From Methanobacteriota archaeon (lineage in GTDB: Archaea > Halobacteriota > Methanosarcinia > Methanosarcinales > Methanosarcinaceae), in contig JAENYU010000035.1 of NCBI GenBank assembly GCA_016841625.1, forward strand, positions 931-33,337: 32,407 nucleotides of DNA, read 5' to 3'. Under the pieces are notes generated by a model. That model had not been told where the DNA came from. It did not search any database and saw only the letters and a program-made list of their open reading frames with translations. The number at the start of each line of letters is the position of its first letter. Positions within the stretch are counted from its first letter, which is position 1. The translations under genes were made by a program, and so were the position numbers. Below, one piece after another: positions 8,331-16,905 of the stretch.

Positions 8331-8861
8331 TCATTTCAACAGGTCTGCCAGGGCCACCCTTTCAAGCACAAGTTCAGGGATTTTTTCTTCCCCGGCGGCT
8401 TCGATTTCCGCGGCCGTAATCCCGAACAGGGAAAGTATTCCTTCCCTTTTGGCATCGGAGTAGGCGAGCATTTCGGAACACGGCTTTTCATGAATGATCT
8501 TCTGAATATCGGAAAAAGCCGAAAGCAAGTCTTCCCTTTTCCCGAGCAGCACGAACGCAGCTCTGTTTTCTCCTCCATGCAGTCCGATTGCAAAACTCTT
8601 TTCGATCTGCCTTTCCCCGGCTGCATAACGCATGATCTCGACTCCCGGGTCCTTTGCCACGTTAGTACCCGCAGCCACTGCCCGAAGAGCCTTTCCAACC
8701 GCAAAATGAAGATGTCTCTCCCCCGCAATCAATTCCGCATTCAGGCCCTGGATGGTGACCCCATGGGCAGAGGAGACGACGTTCATTGTTTGCAGGAATT
8801 CCCGGAGGGCAGGGATCTGCACTGTCCCGCAGATAACCTGGATTTCCTTTTGCATTTCCAT
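8331..8861 (-). CDS. Cgi121-like KEOPS complex subunit
   Basis: A 176-residue protein whose central motif (EIMRYAAGERQIEKSFAIG, then LHGGENRAAFVLLG) matches the Cgi121/TPRKB family. Cgi121 is the outer subunit of KEOPS. It binds the 3' end of tRNA and recruits it for threonylcarbamoylation of A37 (t6A). The remaining residues are mostly helical, and the end (LERVALADLLK) is also family-like. The ATG at 8861 has a weak GGCAGAAGT upstream, and an ATG at 8855 is an alternative. No other KEOPS gene is adjacent. It sits two genes from the methylthiotransferase that modifies t6A. Assigned from memory of the family motif. Confidence 0.75.
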   Translation of the reverse strand: MEMQKEIQVICGTVQIPALREFLQTMNVVSSAHGVTIQGLNAELIAGERHLHFAVGKALRAVAAGTNVAKDPGVEIMRYAAGERQIEKSFAIGLHGGENRAAFVLLGKREDLLSAFSDIQKIIHEKPCSEMLAYSDAKREGILSLFGITAAEIEAAGEEKIPELVLERVALADLLK

Positions 8862-8962
8862 ACTTCTGCCAATAGCCTGTGATTACAATAAGTATTTCGG
8901 TTGGGAAAACTCAGGAACAGAGACTCCGAAAAAAGAAAGAGAACAAAAGAAACAGATCGAAG

Positions 8963-9001
8963 AGACTGAAAGAAGAGACTGGAAGAAGAGACTGGAAGAA
9001 G
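8963..9001 (+). repeat. 13-bp tandem repeat (AGACTGGAAGAAG) x3 in purine-rich gap
   Basis: Three tandem copies of 13 bp (the first with one mismatch) inside a long plus-strand purine run at about 8925-9090 that separates the Cgi121-like gene from the small membrane ORF. Reading frames through it are low-complexity Lys/Glu or Phe/Ser/Leu shadows, so I see no gene here. Confidence 0.8.
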
Positions 9002-9095
9002 AGGAGGAGGGAAAAGAAAAGGCAAACGAGAAGGAAAGAAAAGGAAGGAAAGAAAGGGAAGGAAAACAGGACATAAAAAAGAAAGCCACCGTTTT

Positions 9096-9233
9096 TCAGA
9101 AGGGCCAATGAACCACTAAACATTTGAGAACAACCTCAACCACTTTCAAACCGAGAGCCACCAGCAAGAAAAGAAGCAATAGGTTGAGGATGATCCGGCC
9201 GACTTTGGTACGAAACCCTGCCAGTTCATGCAT
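9096..9233 (-). CDS. small single-span membrane peptide, 45 residues
   Basis: ATG at 9233 to TGA at 9098-9096. The peptide begins MHELAGFRTKVGR, has one hydrophobic helix (IILNLLLLFLLVALGL, residues 14-29) and a short tail ending VVHWPF. The positive charges before the helix put the N-terminus inside. A TATA-like box (TATATAAT, 9251-9258) lies about 26 bp before the ATG, the distance for a leaderless transcript. The peptide is plausible but I do not recognise the family. It lies 140 bp downstream of the divergent hydrogenase operon on the same strand. Confidence 0.5.
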   Translation of the reverse strand: MHELAGFRTKVGRIILNLLLLFLLVALGLKVVEVVLKCLVVHWPF

Positions 9234-9314
9234 CTATATACCCGTATATAATTATATAGTGGAAAGTATAAAACCGTTTTGATTTTTTTATACATTTCCA
9301 ATTAGTTAGAGGAG

Positions 9315-9329
9315 AAAAAATATAAAAAA
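9315..9329 (-). terminator. oligo-T stretches after the divergent hydrogenase operon
   Basis: On the minus strand the sequence reads ATTTTTTATATTTTTTC 45-60 bp after the cytochrome b stop codon. Archaeal polymerase commonly stops at such T-runs. No strong hairpin is needed or seen. Confidence 0.45.
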
Positions 9330-9373
9330 TGCAATAAATTTAGTTAATTTTCGAACATTTTTAAGGCATAAAC

Positions 9374-10159
9374 TTATTCGTCCTCGATCACTTCAACAAA
9401 ATTCCTGTCCGAAAGATCCTCTTTTCCCGACCAGAAGATCGACTTGTAGTACTTCCAGACTTTGGGATCGAATTCGAGGATCCCCACATGGATCACAAAT
9501 TCAAGCAGGAACCAGTAGGTAGCTACCAGGTGCCCGATACGGATCAGGCCCAGCGCCGACACGTTCAGGTAAGGCGCAAAGATCCCGGCAATCGCAATGA
9601 CCCACTGAGCTATGGGAAGCCCGAGAAGGGACCAGTTCAGGTTGTAGAGCACGATTCCCGTGGCGGCGATCAGGAGGACTGCAGAGCTTTCGAAGATGAG
9701 CAGGAGCTTGAGCACCGGGTGAAGTTTCGTGACGTAATGTCCCTCCAGCGCATCGTAGACCGTAAATGCCGGATACTTTCCTTTGCCGAAAAAATTGAGT
9801 ATGATGGCTTTCAGGCGTTCGGCATCCTCGGGCCCGAAAATATAGCTTTCGACGAAATGGCCCAGCCTGTTATTCAAGGAGCAGACCTCCCCCCTGCACG
9901 AAAAAATATTATAAGGGGTAAGAATCCAGTTCGCTGCCAGGAAGAAAGGAACTGCAATCATATGCAGGGCGCGGGCTTTATCGAATTCCATAAAGTCCCA
10001 GCCCAGATAAATCTTAAGTCCGGTAACAACCAGGAGCAGCATTGAAAGCAGGTGAATCAGGTGTGTGACCCGCTCCAGCCGCGTATAGCGCTCCACAATC
10101 ATGCTTTCCCCGGGGTTCCCCTGGTTCCCGGAATTTCCTTCCACTTTTCCCCCCACCAT
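9374..10159 (-). CDS. vhxC: cytochrome b subunit of divergent methanophenazine hydrogenase (VhoC/VhtC type)
   Basis: A 261-residue membrane protein with about five helices. It should carry two b hemes and pass electrons from the hydrogenase small subunit to methanophenazine. Likely heme histidines lie in RVTHLIHLL, RALHMI and RIGHLVATYW...EFVIHVGIL, matching VhtC at 14282-15100. It differs from VhtC in having a CRGEVC cysteine pair in the loop after helix 2 and in lacking VhtC's last ~20 residues. The ATG at 10159 is backed by GGAGGTGG, and the stop of the large subunit gene is 17 bp upstream. The name vhx follows the most divergent Methanosarcina GAC operon and is tentative. Confidence 0.85.
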   Translation of the reverse strand: MVGGKVEGNSGNQGNPGESMIVERYTRLERVTHLIHLLSMLLLVVTGLKIYLGWDFMEFDKARALHMIAVPFFLAANWILTPYNIFSCRGEVCSLNNRLGHFVESYIFGPEDAERLKAIILNFFGKGKYPAFTVYDALEGHYVTKLHPVLKLLLIFESSAVLLIAATGIVLYNLNWSLLGLPIAQWVIAIAGIFAPYLNVSALGLIRIGHLVATYWFLLEFVIHVGILEFDPKVWKYYKSIFWSGKEDLSDRNFVEVIEDE

Positions 10160-10176
10160 GTTTCGACCACCTCCTA

Positions 10177-11964
10177 TCAGATCACCCTGACCTGCTCCTT
10201 GCGCCGTCCGGTCAGGTCAACGGTATGGATGGCACAGGCAAGACATGGGTCATAAGAACGAGCCGTGTGAAAGATGCCCAGAGGGTTCGTATAGTCCACG
10301 CCCAGGGCGTTTCCGGCGGCAGAAATCTTTGTCCCCAGCAGGGCTTGCTCCGCAGGTCCCGGGACCCCAGCCGTGTTTCGCGGGGCCAGGTTCCAGGTGC
10401 TCGGGACCACGGCCTGGTAGACCGTGACTTTCGAGTCCGAACCCGTGGATACCCAGTGCCCGAGAGCCCCCCTTGGCGCTTCCCAGAGTCCCATGCCCTC
10501 CGAATCCTTTGCCATGGAGAGATCGGTGGGGACTGCAAAACTGCCGTTAGGATCAAGGTCCACGGTCAGCCATTTAAGGAGCTCGGACGCGACTACCAGG
10601 ATCTCCTGCATCCGGGCAAGCATGCGCAGATAAGTGTTGGGTGCAGGGTAGCCTTTTTCCCGGAACAGGTCCATCAGCCCCATGATAAGGGGGTCTTGCA
10701 TGACGAGCATGCGGGAAAGGGGCCCGACCTCACAGGGAATCCCACCATAATGCGGGGCCTTTACCCAGGAGTAGCGGCTTTCGACCCCCTGGCTATAATC
10801 GATTTCATCGGGGTCCGATACCGGCTGGGTGGTCCCCTCCAGCGGGAGCCTGTCGGACTCGGAGTCAACGTAAAAGGAATGAGAGATGCTTTCTGTAATC
10901 TTTCTGTGGTCGAACCTGCTCAACTTGAGCTTCCCGTCCAGGAAGCCCGAAGGCATGACCCTGGAATCGGGCGGGCTGGTCGGGTCGTAGCCGTCCCCGA
11001 GCTCGGGCTTGAAGAAGACCCCATAAGAAAGGTAACCGATCTTCGAGGGGTCGCTGTAGCCTCCGATCCTGTCCAGCCTCATACTCACAGGAAGCCCCAG
11101 GACTTCCTCCCCTACGAGTTCGGAGCCAAAAGCCGCATAAAGAGGCACATCGCCCCAGCCCGCAGCCCGGGAGAAGTCATATGTGACAAGGGAAGCGTCC
11201 ACCAGTTCCTGCAGCCGGTCAACCACAAAACCCACGGCTTTTTGAGGGGAAGAAGCAAAGTGGGTGTTTTCGACCCAGGTCTCGGGGGAAACTCCCAGGG
11301 CGAAGTTCTCAACAAAATCCATCACCTGCCAGTAATAAGCAGCAAGCTGCCCGATATCTGCGACGGTGGGCCCGTAGGTTACGCCCCCCACATGCGCCAG
11401 AACCGAATGGGGCATCTTTGCCCCTAAAAGAGAAATGGCTTCATGCAGCCGCCGTTTTTCCCCGATCGCAGCCGCATACCCGCTTCCTACGGGGATGTCC
11501 ACGCCGTCGAGCCTGTAGCTGATAGGGGCAAACCTCCCCAGCAGCTCGTTCCAGACGGCATTCCCGGTATCCCCGAAATTTGCAAGAATATCGCGGTAGG
11601 CGGGGTTTGATAAGTCCGTTCCCCAGAGCACATAGACATGGGTCGCATGGCTTGCAATAGTGTTTAAAGCCTGGTGGATGTTGCGCACGACGAGGGCGTC
11701 CTTCGGGACCGCATCCTCAACCCCGAAGAGCTGGTCAAGAGCGTTTGCCGCCGCGAGGGAGTGAGAAGTCGGACAGACCCCGCAGATCCGCTGGGTCAGG
11801 AGAGCCGCATCCCTTGGGTCCTGTTTCTGGAGGAACCGTTCGAACCCCCTGAGCATAAGCCCCATGCTCTGGGCTTCCGTAACCACACCCTCCTCGTTGA
11901 CCTGGGTTGTTATCCTGTAATGCCCTTCAATCCTGGTAAGCTGGTCAACCGTAACCTCAACCAT
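10177..11964 (-). CDS. vhxA: [NiFe] hydrogenase large subunit, divergent copy (VhoA/VhtA type)
   Basis: A 595-residue catalytic subunit that splits H2 at the Ni-Fe centre on the outer face of the membrane. The nickel ligands are complete: [10 protein letters not shown] near residues 59-68 and DPCLACAIH near the end (C574, C577, H580). The 15 residues after H580 (TVDLTGRRKEQVRVI) are the expected propeptide, removed by a maturation protease once nickel is in place. It has no signal peptide and should be exported bound to the twin-arginine small subunit. It starts directly after the small subunit stop (13206-11965). It is clearly less similar to the two other large subunits in this window than they are to each other. 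Confidence 0.95.
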   Translation of the reverse strand: MVEVTVDQLTRIEGHYRITTQVNEEGVVTEAQSMGLMLRGFERFLQKQDPRDAALLTQRICGVCPTSHSLAAANALDQLFGVEDAVPKDALVVRNIHQALNTIASHATHVYVLWGTDLSNPAYRDILANFGDTGNAVWNELLGRFAPISYRLDGVDIPVGSGYAAAIGEKRRLHEAISLLGAKMPHSVLAHVGGVTYGPTVADIGQLAAYYWQVMDFVENFALGVSPETWVENTHFASSPQKAVGFVVDRLQELVDASLVTYDFSRAAGWGDVPLYAAFGSELVGEEVLGLPVSMRLDRIGGYSDPSKIGYLSYGVFFKPELGDGYDPTSPPDSRVMPSGFLDGKLKLSRFDHRKITESISHSFYVDSESDRLPLEGTTQPVSDPDEIDYSQGVESRYSWVKAPHYGGIPCEVGPLSRMLVMQDPLIMGLMDLFREKGYPAPNTYLRMLARMQEILVVASELLKWLTVDLDPNGSFAVPTDLSMAKDSEGMGLWEAPRGALGHWVSTGSDSKVTVYQAVVPSTWNLAPRNTAGVPGPAEQALLGTKISAAGNALGVDYTNPLGIFHTARSYDPCLACAIHTVDLTGRRKEQVRVI

Positions 11965-13206
11965 TTACTGATCCCCTCCTTCATCTTTGCCCGCTTTTTT
12001 ACCCGGCGCTTCCTCTTGTTTTTCCTCTTCAGGCCCTTCCTCCTGTTCTTTCTCTTCAGGCCCTTCTTTCACGACAGTTCTCCGGATGGCATGGGCTCCT
12101 ACCGCAAGCAGGGAAGCCCCGATAGCCACCTTTGCAACGGTATCGATATTCGTGCCGGCAATCCCCACGTCTTCAATCTCCTGGAAGAAAGGACGTGAAC
12201 TGTCAGGAAAACCGGGGGAAACGCAGGAAATGCAGGGTGAACCGGACTGCGGGCAGAAGCTGTGGTAGCCGTTCCAGCGGCGTGTGGCACAGTCCGCATG
12301 GGTGTAAGGCGCCTTGCACCCCAGCTTCCAGAGGCATTTTTCCCCGCTGACCACGGTGTCGAACTCTCCCTTATCATAGGACCCTCTTCTGGGACAGTTG
12401 TCGTGGATAACGTGGTCCGGAGGGAAAAAGACTTTCGGACGCAGCCATTCGTCCAGCACGGCCGGAAGGTCGTCGGGAACTTTGATTTTCCCCAGCACCA
12501 CTGCAGCCAGGGTAAGGAGCATCCAGTCGGGGTGAGGCGGGCAGCCGTTGATATTGATGACGGGCTTTTCGACCCCCAGTTCCCTGAGAATCCCTTTCTC
12601 CCCGTCCTCCATGGTAAAAGCAACTCCCCGGAAGTCCATCAGGTCCTTAATCTCGCTGTCTGCCGAATTAACTCCCCCGTTCGTTGCACACTGCCCCACA
12701 GCCACAATGAGAGCAGAGTTTTCAGCAGCCCTCCGGAAAATATCCTTGTATGTCTTCCCACCGAGCATGATGTACTTGCCAGTGCCTGCCGGCCCGTTAG
12801 CAATCGCACCTTCGGCAACCAGGATGTACCCTTTTTCCTCAATCACTTCCTCAAAAAGAAGCTCAGAGTTGAGTTCGGAAGTATTTGCCAGTTTTCCGTC
12901 AACGTAAATACCCTGCTGGCCGAGCAGGACTTCGTGGTACGCAAGCCGCAGGTTCAGGCGCTCCAATGCCTGGAGCAGGTCAGGCTCGCCCCCATTTAAC
13001 AGGGATTCGGAACAGCCAGTACACTCCCCTCCGTGAACCCAGACAATTCTGGTTTCTGCGAATTCAAGGGCTTTTACAATATCACTCCGATAATTTTGCA
13101 AAAACAAAGACGTACCCAGAGCTCCTACAGCTCTAAGGAACGTACGCCGGTCCATCTTCATGAAATCAAGTTGTTTGAATCGGTCAAAGGAACCTTTTCC
13201 ACCCAT
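11965..13206 (-). CDS. vhxG: [NiFe] hydrogenase small subunit, divergent copy, acidic C-terminal tail
   Basis: A 413-residue electron-transfer subunit. I chose ATG 13206 because GGAGGGG lies just upstream. A longer frame from 13278 would put odd hydrophobic residues ahead of the export signal. A twin-arginine signal (MDRRTFLRAVGALG, arginines 20-21) is followed by the proximal cluster ligands (ECTGC, C62/C65; GQCATNGG; NGCPPHP). The distal and medial ligands follow ([31 protein letters not shown]). A membrane helix (IDTVAKVAIGASLLAVGAHA) then leads to a 37-residue Glu/Lys/Pro tail (EGPEEKEQE repeated) that the vht copy lacks. GQCATNGG and NINGC replace GTCAAYGG and NIPGC of the other two copies. 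Confidence 0.93.
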   Translation of the reverse strand: MGGKGSFDRFKQLDFMKMDRRTFLRAVGALGTSLFLQNYRSDIVKALEFAETRIVWVHGGECTGCSESLLNGGEPDLLQALERLNLRLAYHEVLLGQQGIYVDGKLANTSELNSELLFEEVIEEKGYILVAEGAIANGPAGTGKYIMLGGKTYKDIFRRAAENSALIVAVGQCATNGGVNSADSEIKDLMDFRGVAFTMEDGEKGILRELGVEKPVININGCPPHPDWMLLTLAAVVLGKIKVPDDLPAVLDEWLRPKVFFPPDHVIHDNCPRRGSYDKGEFDTVVSGEKCLWKLGCKAPYTHADCATRRWNGYHSFCPQSGSPCISCVSPGFPDSSRPFFQEIEDVGIAGTNIDTVAKVAIGASLLAVGAHAIRRTVVKEGPEEKEQEEGPEEEKQEEAPGKKAGKDEGGDQ

Positions 13207-13606
13207 TCCACCCCTCCATGCAGAACAGAATATTTTCCAAAAGACACTGACAATAATATTACTAATACATAAACCCAATCAATAAAAAAGTTACTCTAAG
13301 AAAGAACATTTTCACAAATAAAAAAATATGACCTCAAATATCCATAGAAAGGATATCATATTGCAGATTATACCTCTTTTTCACAATTTGCTGAATATTA
13401 TATCCACGAGCACGCACCATATTTTCAGGATATCAGGCGAATTCAAGCCTTAAGGAAAAATTGCTTAAAAGGGAGAGGGAAATGAAAAAAATGTTAATTA
13501 TTTTTGTAAGTATAGAATTAATTGTTAACCCTGGAAGAGAAAGTTCAGTTAGAATTTATTAATATAAAAGCTTAAAAATGTAGAAAAGAGGGGGTAAAAA
13601 AAGAGG
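13207..13606. other. vhx upstream region, no gene seen
   Basis: About 400 bp of A+T-rich DNA between the divergent G gene and the repeats after vhtD. It contains four GGATAT/ATATCC half-sites (see 13338-13433) and several T-runs but no convincing reading frame. The promoter of the divergent operon must be here. I cannot pick its TATA box with confidence. Confidence 0.6.
13338..13433. promoter_or_regulatory. four GGATAT/ATATCC half-sites upstream of vhxG
   Basis: ATATCC at 13338-13343 faces GGATAT at 13351-13356 across 7 bp. A second pair is ATATCC at 13400-13405 and GGATAT at 13428-13433. The segment 13351-13366 is also nearly complementary to 13391-13405. They lie 130-230 bp before the vhxG start. 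A regulator site is possible but no binding factor is known. Confidence 0.35.
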
Positions 13607-13658
13607 GCTTGAAAAGAGAGCTTGAAAAGAGAGCTTGAAAAGAGAGCTTGAAAAGAGA
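13607..13658. repeat. 13-bp tandem repeat (GCTTGAAAAGAGA) x4
   Basis: Four perfect consecutive copies, starting 22 bp beyond the vhtD stop codon. In the vht transcript each copy reads UCUCUUUUCAAGC, so the 3' untranslated region is a pyrimidine-rich ladder followed by longer T-runs (to about 13590). This may act in termination or RNA stability. Confidence 0.9.
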
Positions 13659-13679
13659 GAGGAAAAAATACTAAGCACT

Positions 13680-14165
13680 TTAAAGCAGGTCAGAAACTTC
13701 TTCCCTTATCAATCGGACTGCCTCGTTTACGGCTTCAAGCACTTCAGGGCTCATTTCCGTTGTAATTTCCGTAGCCTGCTTTCCGATTTCTATGCCGAAG
13801 ACTACGATTTCCGGGAGTTCCTGCACCTGATCCCCGATCTTCAGCACAGTGGATATGGTCATGTCGTGTACTGAAATGATGTCGTAGGGTGCAGTGCCTG
13901 CAATCAGGTCCAGGCCGTCAAGCCGGTGGATGGTACCTGCCCGGGCGCCGGTCAGGATTGCGTCAACAATTATAACCTTTCGGGCGCCATCAAGCAGGTT
14001 TAGAAGGTCCAGTCCGCAAACGCCGGCATCTACTACTTCGAGACCGTCAAGCCCTTCAAGTTCCGTTTTTTTAAGGGCTTCAACAACCTTCAGGCCAATG
14101 CCGTCATCTCCCATGAGAGGGCTTCCGCAGCCCAGGATTCGGACCGGAGCATGTAATATAGACAT
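13680..14165 (-). CDS. vhtD: hydrogenase maturation endopeptidase (HybD/HycI family)
   Basis: A 161-residue protease that clips the C-terminal extension from the nickel-loaded large subunit. The family start motif (GCGSPLMGDDGIGLKVVEAL, residues 12-31) contains the first metal-binding acidic residue. VDAGVCGLDLL and VIIVDAILTG follow, then HDMTISTVL with the nickel-sensing histidine. The length is normal. It is the last gene of the vht operon and the only such protease in the window, so it could serve all three large subunits, whose cleavage sites (H-T-[IV]-DLTG) are alike. A 116-bp gap separates it from vhtC. Confidence 0.93.
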   Translation of the reverse strand: MSILHAPVRILGCGSPLMGDDGIGLKVVEALKKTELEGLDGLEVVDAGVCGLDLLNLLDGARKVIIVDAILTGARAGTIHRLDGLDLIAGTAPYDIISVHDMTISTVLKIGDQVQELPEIVVFGIEIGKQATEITTEMSPEVLEAVNEAVRLIREEVSDLL

Positions 14166-14281
14166 ATTTTCTCACGTCAACATAGGTATTTGGTCAACAC
14201 GGGTTAATTCAGGACTTTTAATTCCTTCGAGAGAGATATGCCTATATTAGTGGAATACGCCTATAAACCTCACCCCGAAAT

Positions 14282-15100
14282 CTACTCTTTTACAACTTCC
14301 AGGATTTTTTCAGGTGAATCTTGCCAGACAAGGTCTCTGTCAGGCACGTTGTTCCCCGGTTCATGGCCTATGATATCAACGAAGTGCTTATCTGCAAGGT
14401 TTTCCTTTCCCGACCAGAAGATTGCCTTGTAGTACTTCCAGACATGGGGGTCGAACTCCAGAATCCCGATATGCACAACCAGTTCAAAGACGAACCAGTA
14501 GGTCATGAGAAGGTGAACCACCCTCATTAACTGCAGTGAAGACATATCGAAAGCAGGTGCGATCAGAGCCCCTGCCGAAAGGATCCAGGAACCCAGGGGA
14601 AGCCCGAAGATAGCCCAGTCAAGCCTGTATAAGACAATACCCGAAATTGCAATGAACAGTGTAGCAGTACCTTCCAGCACGATAAGGATCTTCATCAAGG
14701 GGTGAAGTTTGGTCTTGTAGTGCCCTTCAACCTCATCATAGATGGTGAATGCCGGGTAGTCACCCTTCCCGAAGAAATTTAACACTATTGCTTTCAGACG
14801 CGCTGCATCTTCAGGGCCGAAGATATACGTATCCATGAAATGTTCCATTTTTGCCTGAACTCCGCCCCCACCTGCAGAGAAAATGTTGTAGGGGATCAGA
14901 ATCCAGTTCACCGCAAGGAGAACCGGAACCATGATCATGTGGAGAGCTCTGGCGTTATGGAAGCTCATGAAGTCCCAGCCCAGATAGATCTTTAACCCGG
15001 TCAGGATCAGCACTACCATTGCTAAGGCATGGGCGGCGTGAGCCACCCTGTCGAGTACCGTGTAGCGCTCAACAACCATCGGGTTGTTTTTGCCTTTCAT
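14282..15100 (-). CDS. vhtC: cytochrome b subunit of methanophenazine-reducing hydrogenase
   Basis: A 272-residue integral membrane protein with about five hydrophobic spans. It takes electrons from the small subunit and reduces methanophenazine, releasing the scalar part of the proton gradient. Candidate heme histidines are H21 or H24 (RVAHAAHAL), H54 (RALHM), and the pair in [10 protein letters not shown]...[19 protein letters not shown] lies just upstream of ATG 15100. The gene begins 16 bp after vhtA. The tail (about residues 245-272) is polar and absent from the divergent copy at 9374-10159. Confidence 0.93.
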   Translation of the reverse strand: MKGKNNPMVVERYTVLDRVAHAAHALAMVVLILTGLKIYLGWDFMSFHNARALHMIMVPVLLAVNWILIPYNIFSAGGGGVQAKMEHFMDTYIFGPEDAARLKAIVLNFFGKGDYPAFTIYDEVEGHYKTKLHPLMKILIVLEGTATLFIAISGIVLYRLDWAIFGLPLGSWILSAGALIAPAFDMSSLQLMRVVHLLMTYWFVFELVVHIGILEFDPHVWKYYKAIFWSGKENLADKHFVDIIGHEPGNNVPDRDLVWQDSPEKILEVVKE

Positions 15101-15115
15101 GAAAGATCATCTCCT

Positions 15116-16903
15116 TTATACGAGCCTTAAGGTTTTAGGAGCGTTTTTCCCGGTAAGGTCAATGGTGTGAACCGCACAGGCAACGCACGGGTCATAGGAC
15201 CTGCCGATGTGAAGAATGTTAACAGGGTTAGAGTAATCGATACCAAGTGCGTTTTCCACCGCGTTGATTTTTGACCCGATCATGGCCTGCTCAAGCGGGC
15301 CGGGAACACCTGCACCGTCTCTCGGGGAAAGGTTCCAGGTACTCGGGACCACGGGCTGGTAGCGGACAACCTTTGAGTTGCTGTCTGTAGAGACCCAGTG
15401 TCCCAGAGCCCCTCTCGGAGCTTCCCAGAGCCCCATACCTTCGGAGTCCTTTGCCATGGAAAGGTCGGTGTGTACGGAAATCTTGCCGTTCGGGTCATAG
15501 TCAACAGTTACCCACTTAAGAAGCTCATTTGCGATAATGGTAGTTTCCTGGATGCGGGCCACCATCCTGGTGTAGGTGTTAGCCGGAGAGTATCCGTTAT
15601 CCTTGAAGGCCTGAGCCAGGCCGGTCACCAGAGGCTCTTTCATAGCGAGCAGGCGGGAGAGAGGACCGACTTCGCAGGGTATGCCTTCATATCTCGGGGC
15701 CTTACCCCAGGTGTACCTGCCCTCGGAGTCGCCGTCAAAGCGGATCTCGTCCGGGTCTGAGATCGGGTTTGTCTCACCCTTCGAGGGGTGAAGTTCCCCG
15801 GAATCTTCATAGAAAGAGTGCGAAACGCTTTCGGTGATCTTGCTGGCATCGAAGTTTTTGTACTCAAGCTTGCCAGTTACGATCCCGGAGGTCTGGAAAC
15901 GGGCTCTTGCCGGGCTGTTCGGGTCATACCCGTCCCCGTTTTCAGGTTTGTAGAAAACCCCGTAAGACAGGAAGTTGATCATCGAAGGGTCGCTGTATCC
16001 GCCGTGCCTGTCATGTTTCAGGCTGGCCGGAAGCCCGAGGAGGGTTTCTCCCACAAGTTCGGAACCGAAGGCGGCATAGAATTCCGCATCACCCCAGCCG
16101 GCTTCCCTGCTAAAGTTGTTGGAAGAAGCGGTGCTGTCCACGAGCCCCTTGAGGTGCTCGAGTACGAAGTTCACGGCTTTCTGGGGGGAGCTTGCCTTAT
16201 AGGTGTTTTCAATCCAGGCCTCGAAGGGGACTCTTAAGGTATATTTGGAGACAAAGTCCATGACCTGAAGGTAATAAGATGAAAGTTTGCCGATGTCGGC
16301 GATGTTTGGCTTGTAGGTGTACCCCCCCGGATAGGATGTGACCTGATGGGGCATTTTCCCGCCGATGACTGCGATGGCTTCCTGCAAGCGCTTCTTTTCA
16401 GGGATTGCTGCAAGGTAGGAACTACCTGGCGGGATGGCATTCCCGTCGATCCTGTAGCTGATCGGGGCAAACCTGCCCACAAGTTCCTTCCAGACAGCGC
16501 TTCCGGTTTCTCCGAGAGGAGTCAGGACATCACGGTAGGCGGGGTTTGCAAGGTCGGGCCCCCAGAGGACATAAATGTGGGTTGCATGGCTTGCAATAGT
16601 GTTTAACGCCTGGTTGATGTTCCTTGCCACAAGGGCATCCTTGGGCACGCTTTCGGCCACCCCGAAGAGCTGGTCAAGGGCATTTGCGGAAGCAAGAGAG
16701 TGGGAAGTAGGACAGACTCCACAGATCCTCTGAGTCAGAAGTGCTGCATCCCTGGGGTCCTGGTTCTGGAGCATGCGTTCAAAGCCCCTGAACATAAGGC
16801 AGGAACTCCGGGCATCGGTGATTACACCGTCGCCGTTGACTTCCGTGGACAGGCGGAGGTGACCTTCAATCCTTGTTAAGGGATCGACTGTTACGTTTAC
16901 CAT
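15116..16903 (-). CDS. vhtA: [NiFe] hydrogenase large subunit of the vht operon
   Basis: A 595-residue catalytic subunit. Nickel ligands are C61 and C64 ([10 protein letters not shown]) and C573 and C576 with H579 (DPCVACAVH). The remaining [16 protein letters not shown] is the propeptide cut by VhtD. It uses H2 to reduce the Fe-S chain of VhtG, outside the cytoplasmic membrane. Its GGAGATGAT ribosome binding site is embedded in the last codons of vhtG (Gly-Asp-Asp-stop). The first ~60 bp including this site are identical to the start of the second large subunit gene at 20476, a sign of recent duplication or gene conversion. Confidence 0.96.
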   Translation of the reverse strand: MVNVTVDPLTRIEGHLRLSTEVNGDGVITDARSSCLMFRGFERMLQNQDPRDAALLTQRICGVCPTSHSLASANALDQLFGVAESVPKDALVARNINQALNTIASHATHIYVLWGPDLANPAYRDVLTPLGETGSAVWKELVGRFAPISYRIDGNAIPPGSSYLAAIPEKKRLQEAIAVIGGKMPHQVTSYPGGYTYKPNIADIGKLSSYYLQVMDFVSKYTLRVPFEAWIENTYKASSPQKAVNFVLEHLKGLVDSTASSNNFSREAGWGDAEFYAAFGSELVGETLLGLPASLKHDRHGGYSDPSMINFLSYGVFYKPENGDGYDPNSPARARFQTSGIVTGKLEYKNFDASKITESVSHSFYEDSGELHPSKGETNPISDPDEIRFDGDSEGRYTWGKAPRYEGIPCEVGPLSRLLAMKEPLVTGLAQAFKDNGYSPANTYTRMVARIQETTIIANELLKWVTVDYDPNGKISVHTDLSMAKDSEGMGLWEAPRGALGHWVSTDSNSKVVRYQPVVPSTWNLSPRDGAGVPGPLEQAMIGSKINAVENALGIDYSNPVNILHIGRSYDPCVACAVHTIDLTGKNAPKTLRLV

Positions 16904-16905
16904 TT

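Noticed and set aside
8752-9111. 119-codon plus-strand frame with a Lys/Glu-rich end
   Set aside because: Its first part is antisense to the Cgi121-like gene and the rest is simply the purine repeat tract.
10225-11427. 400-codon plus-strand frame opposite the divergent large subunit gene
   Set aside because: Antisense to a certain hydrogenase gene and without ribosome binding site or motifs.
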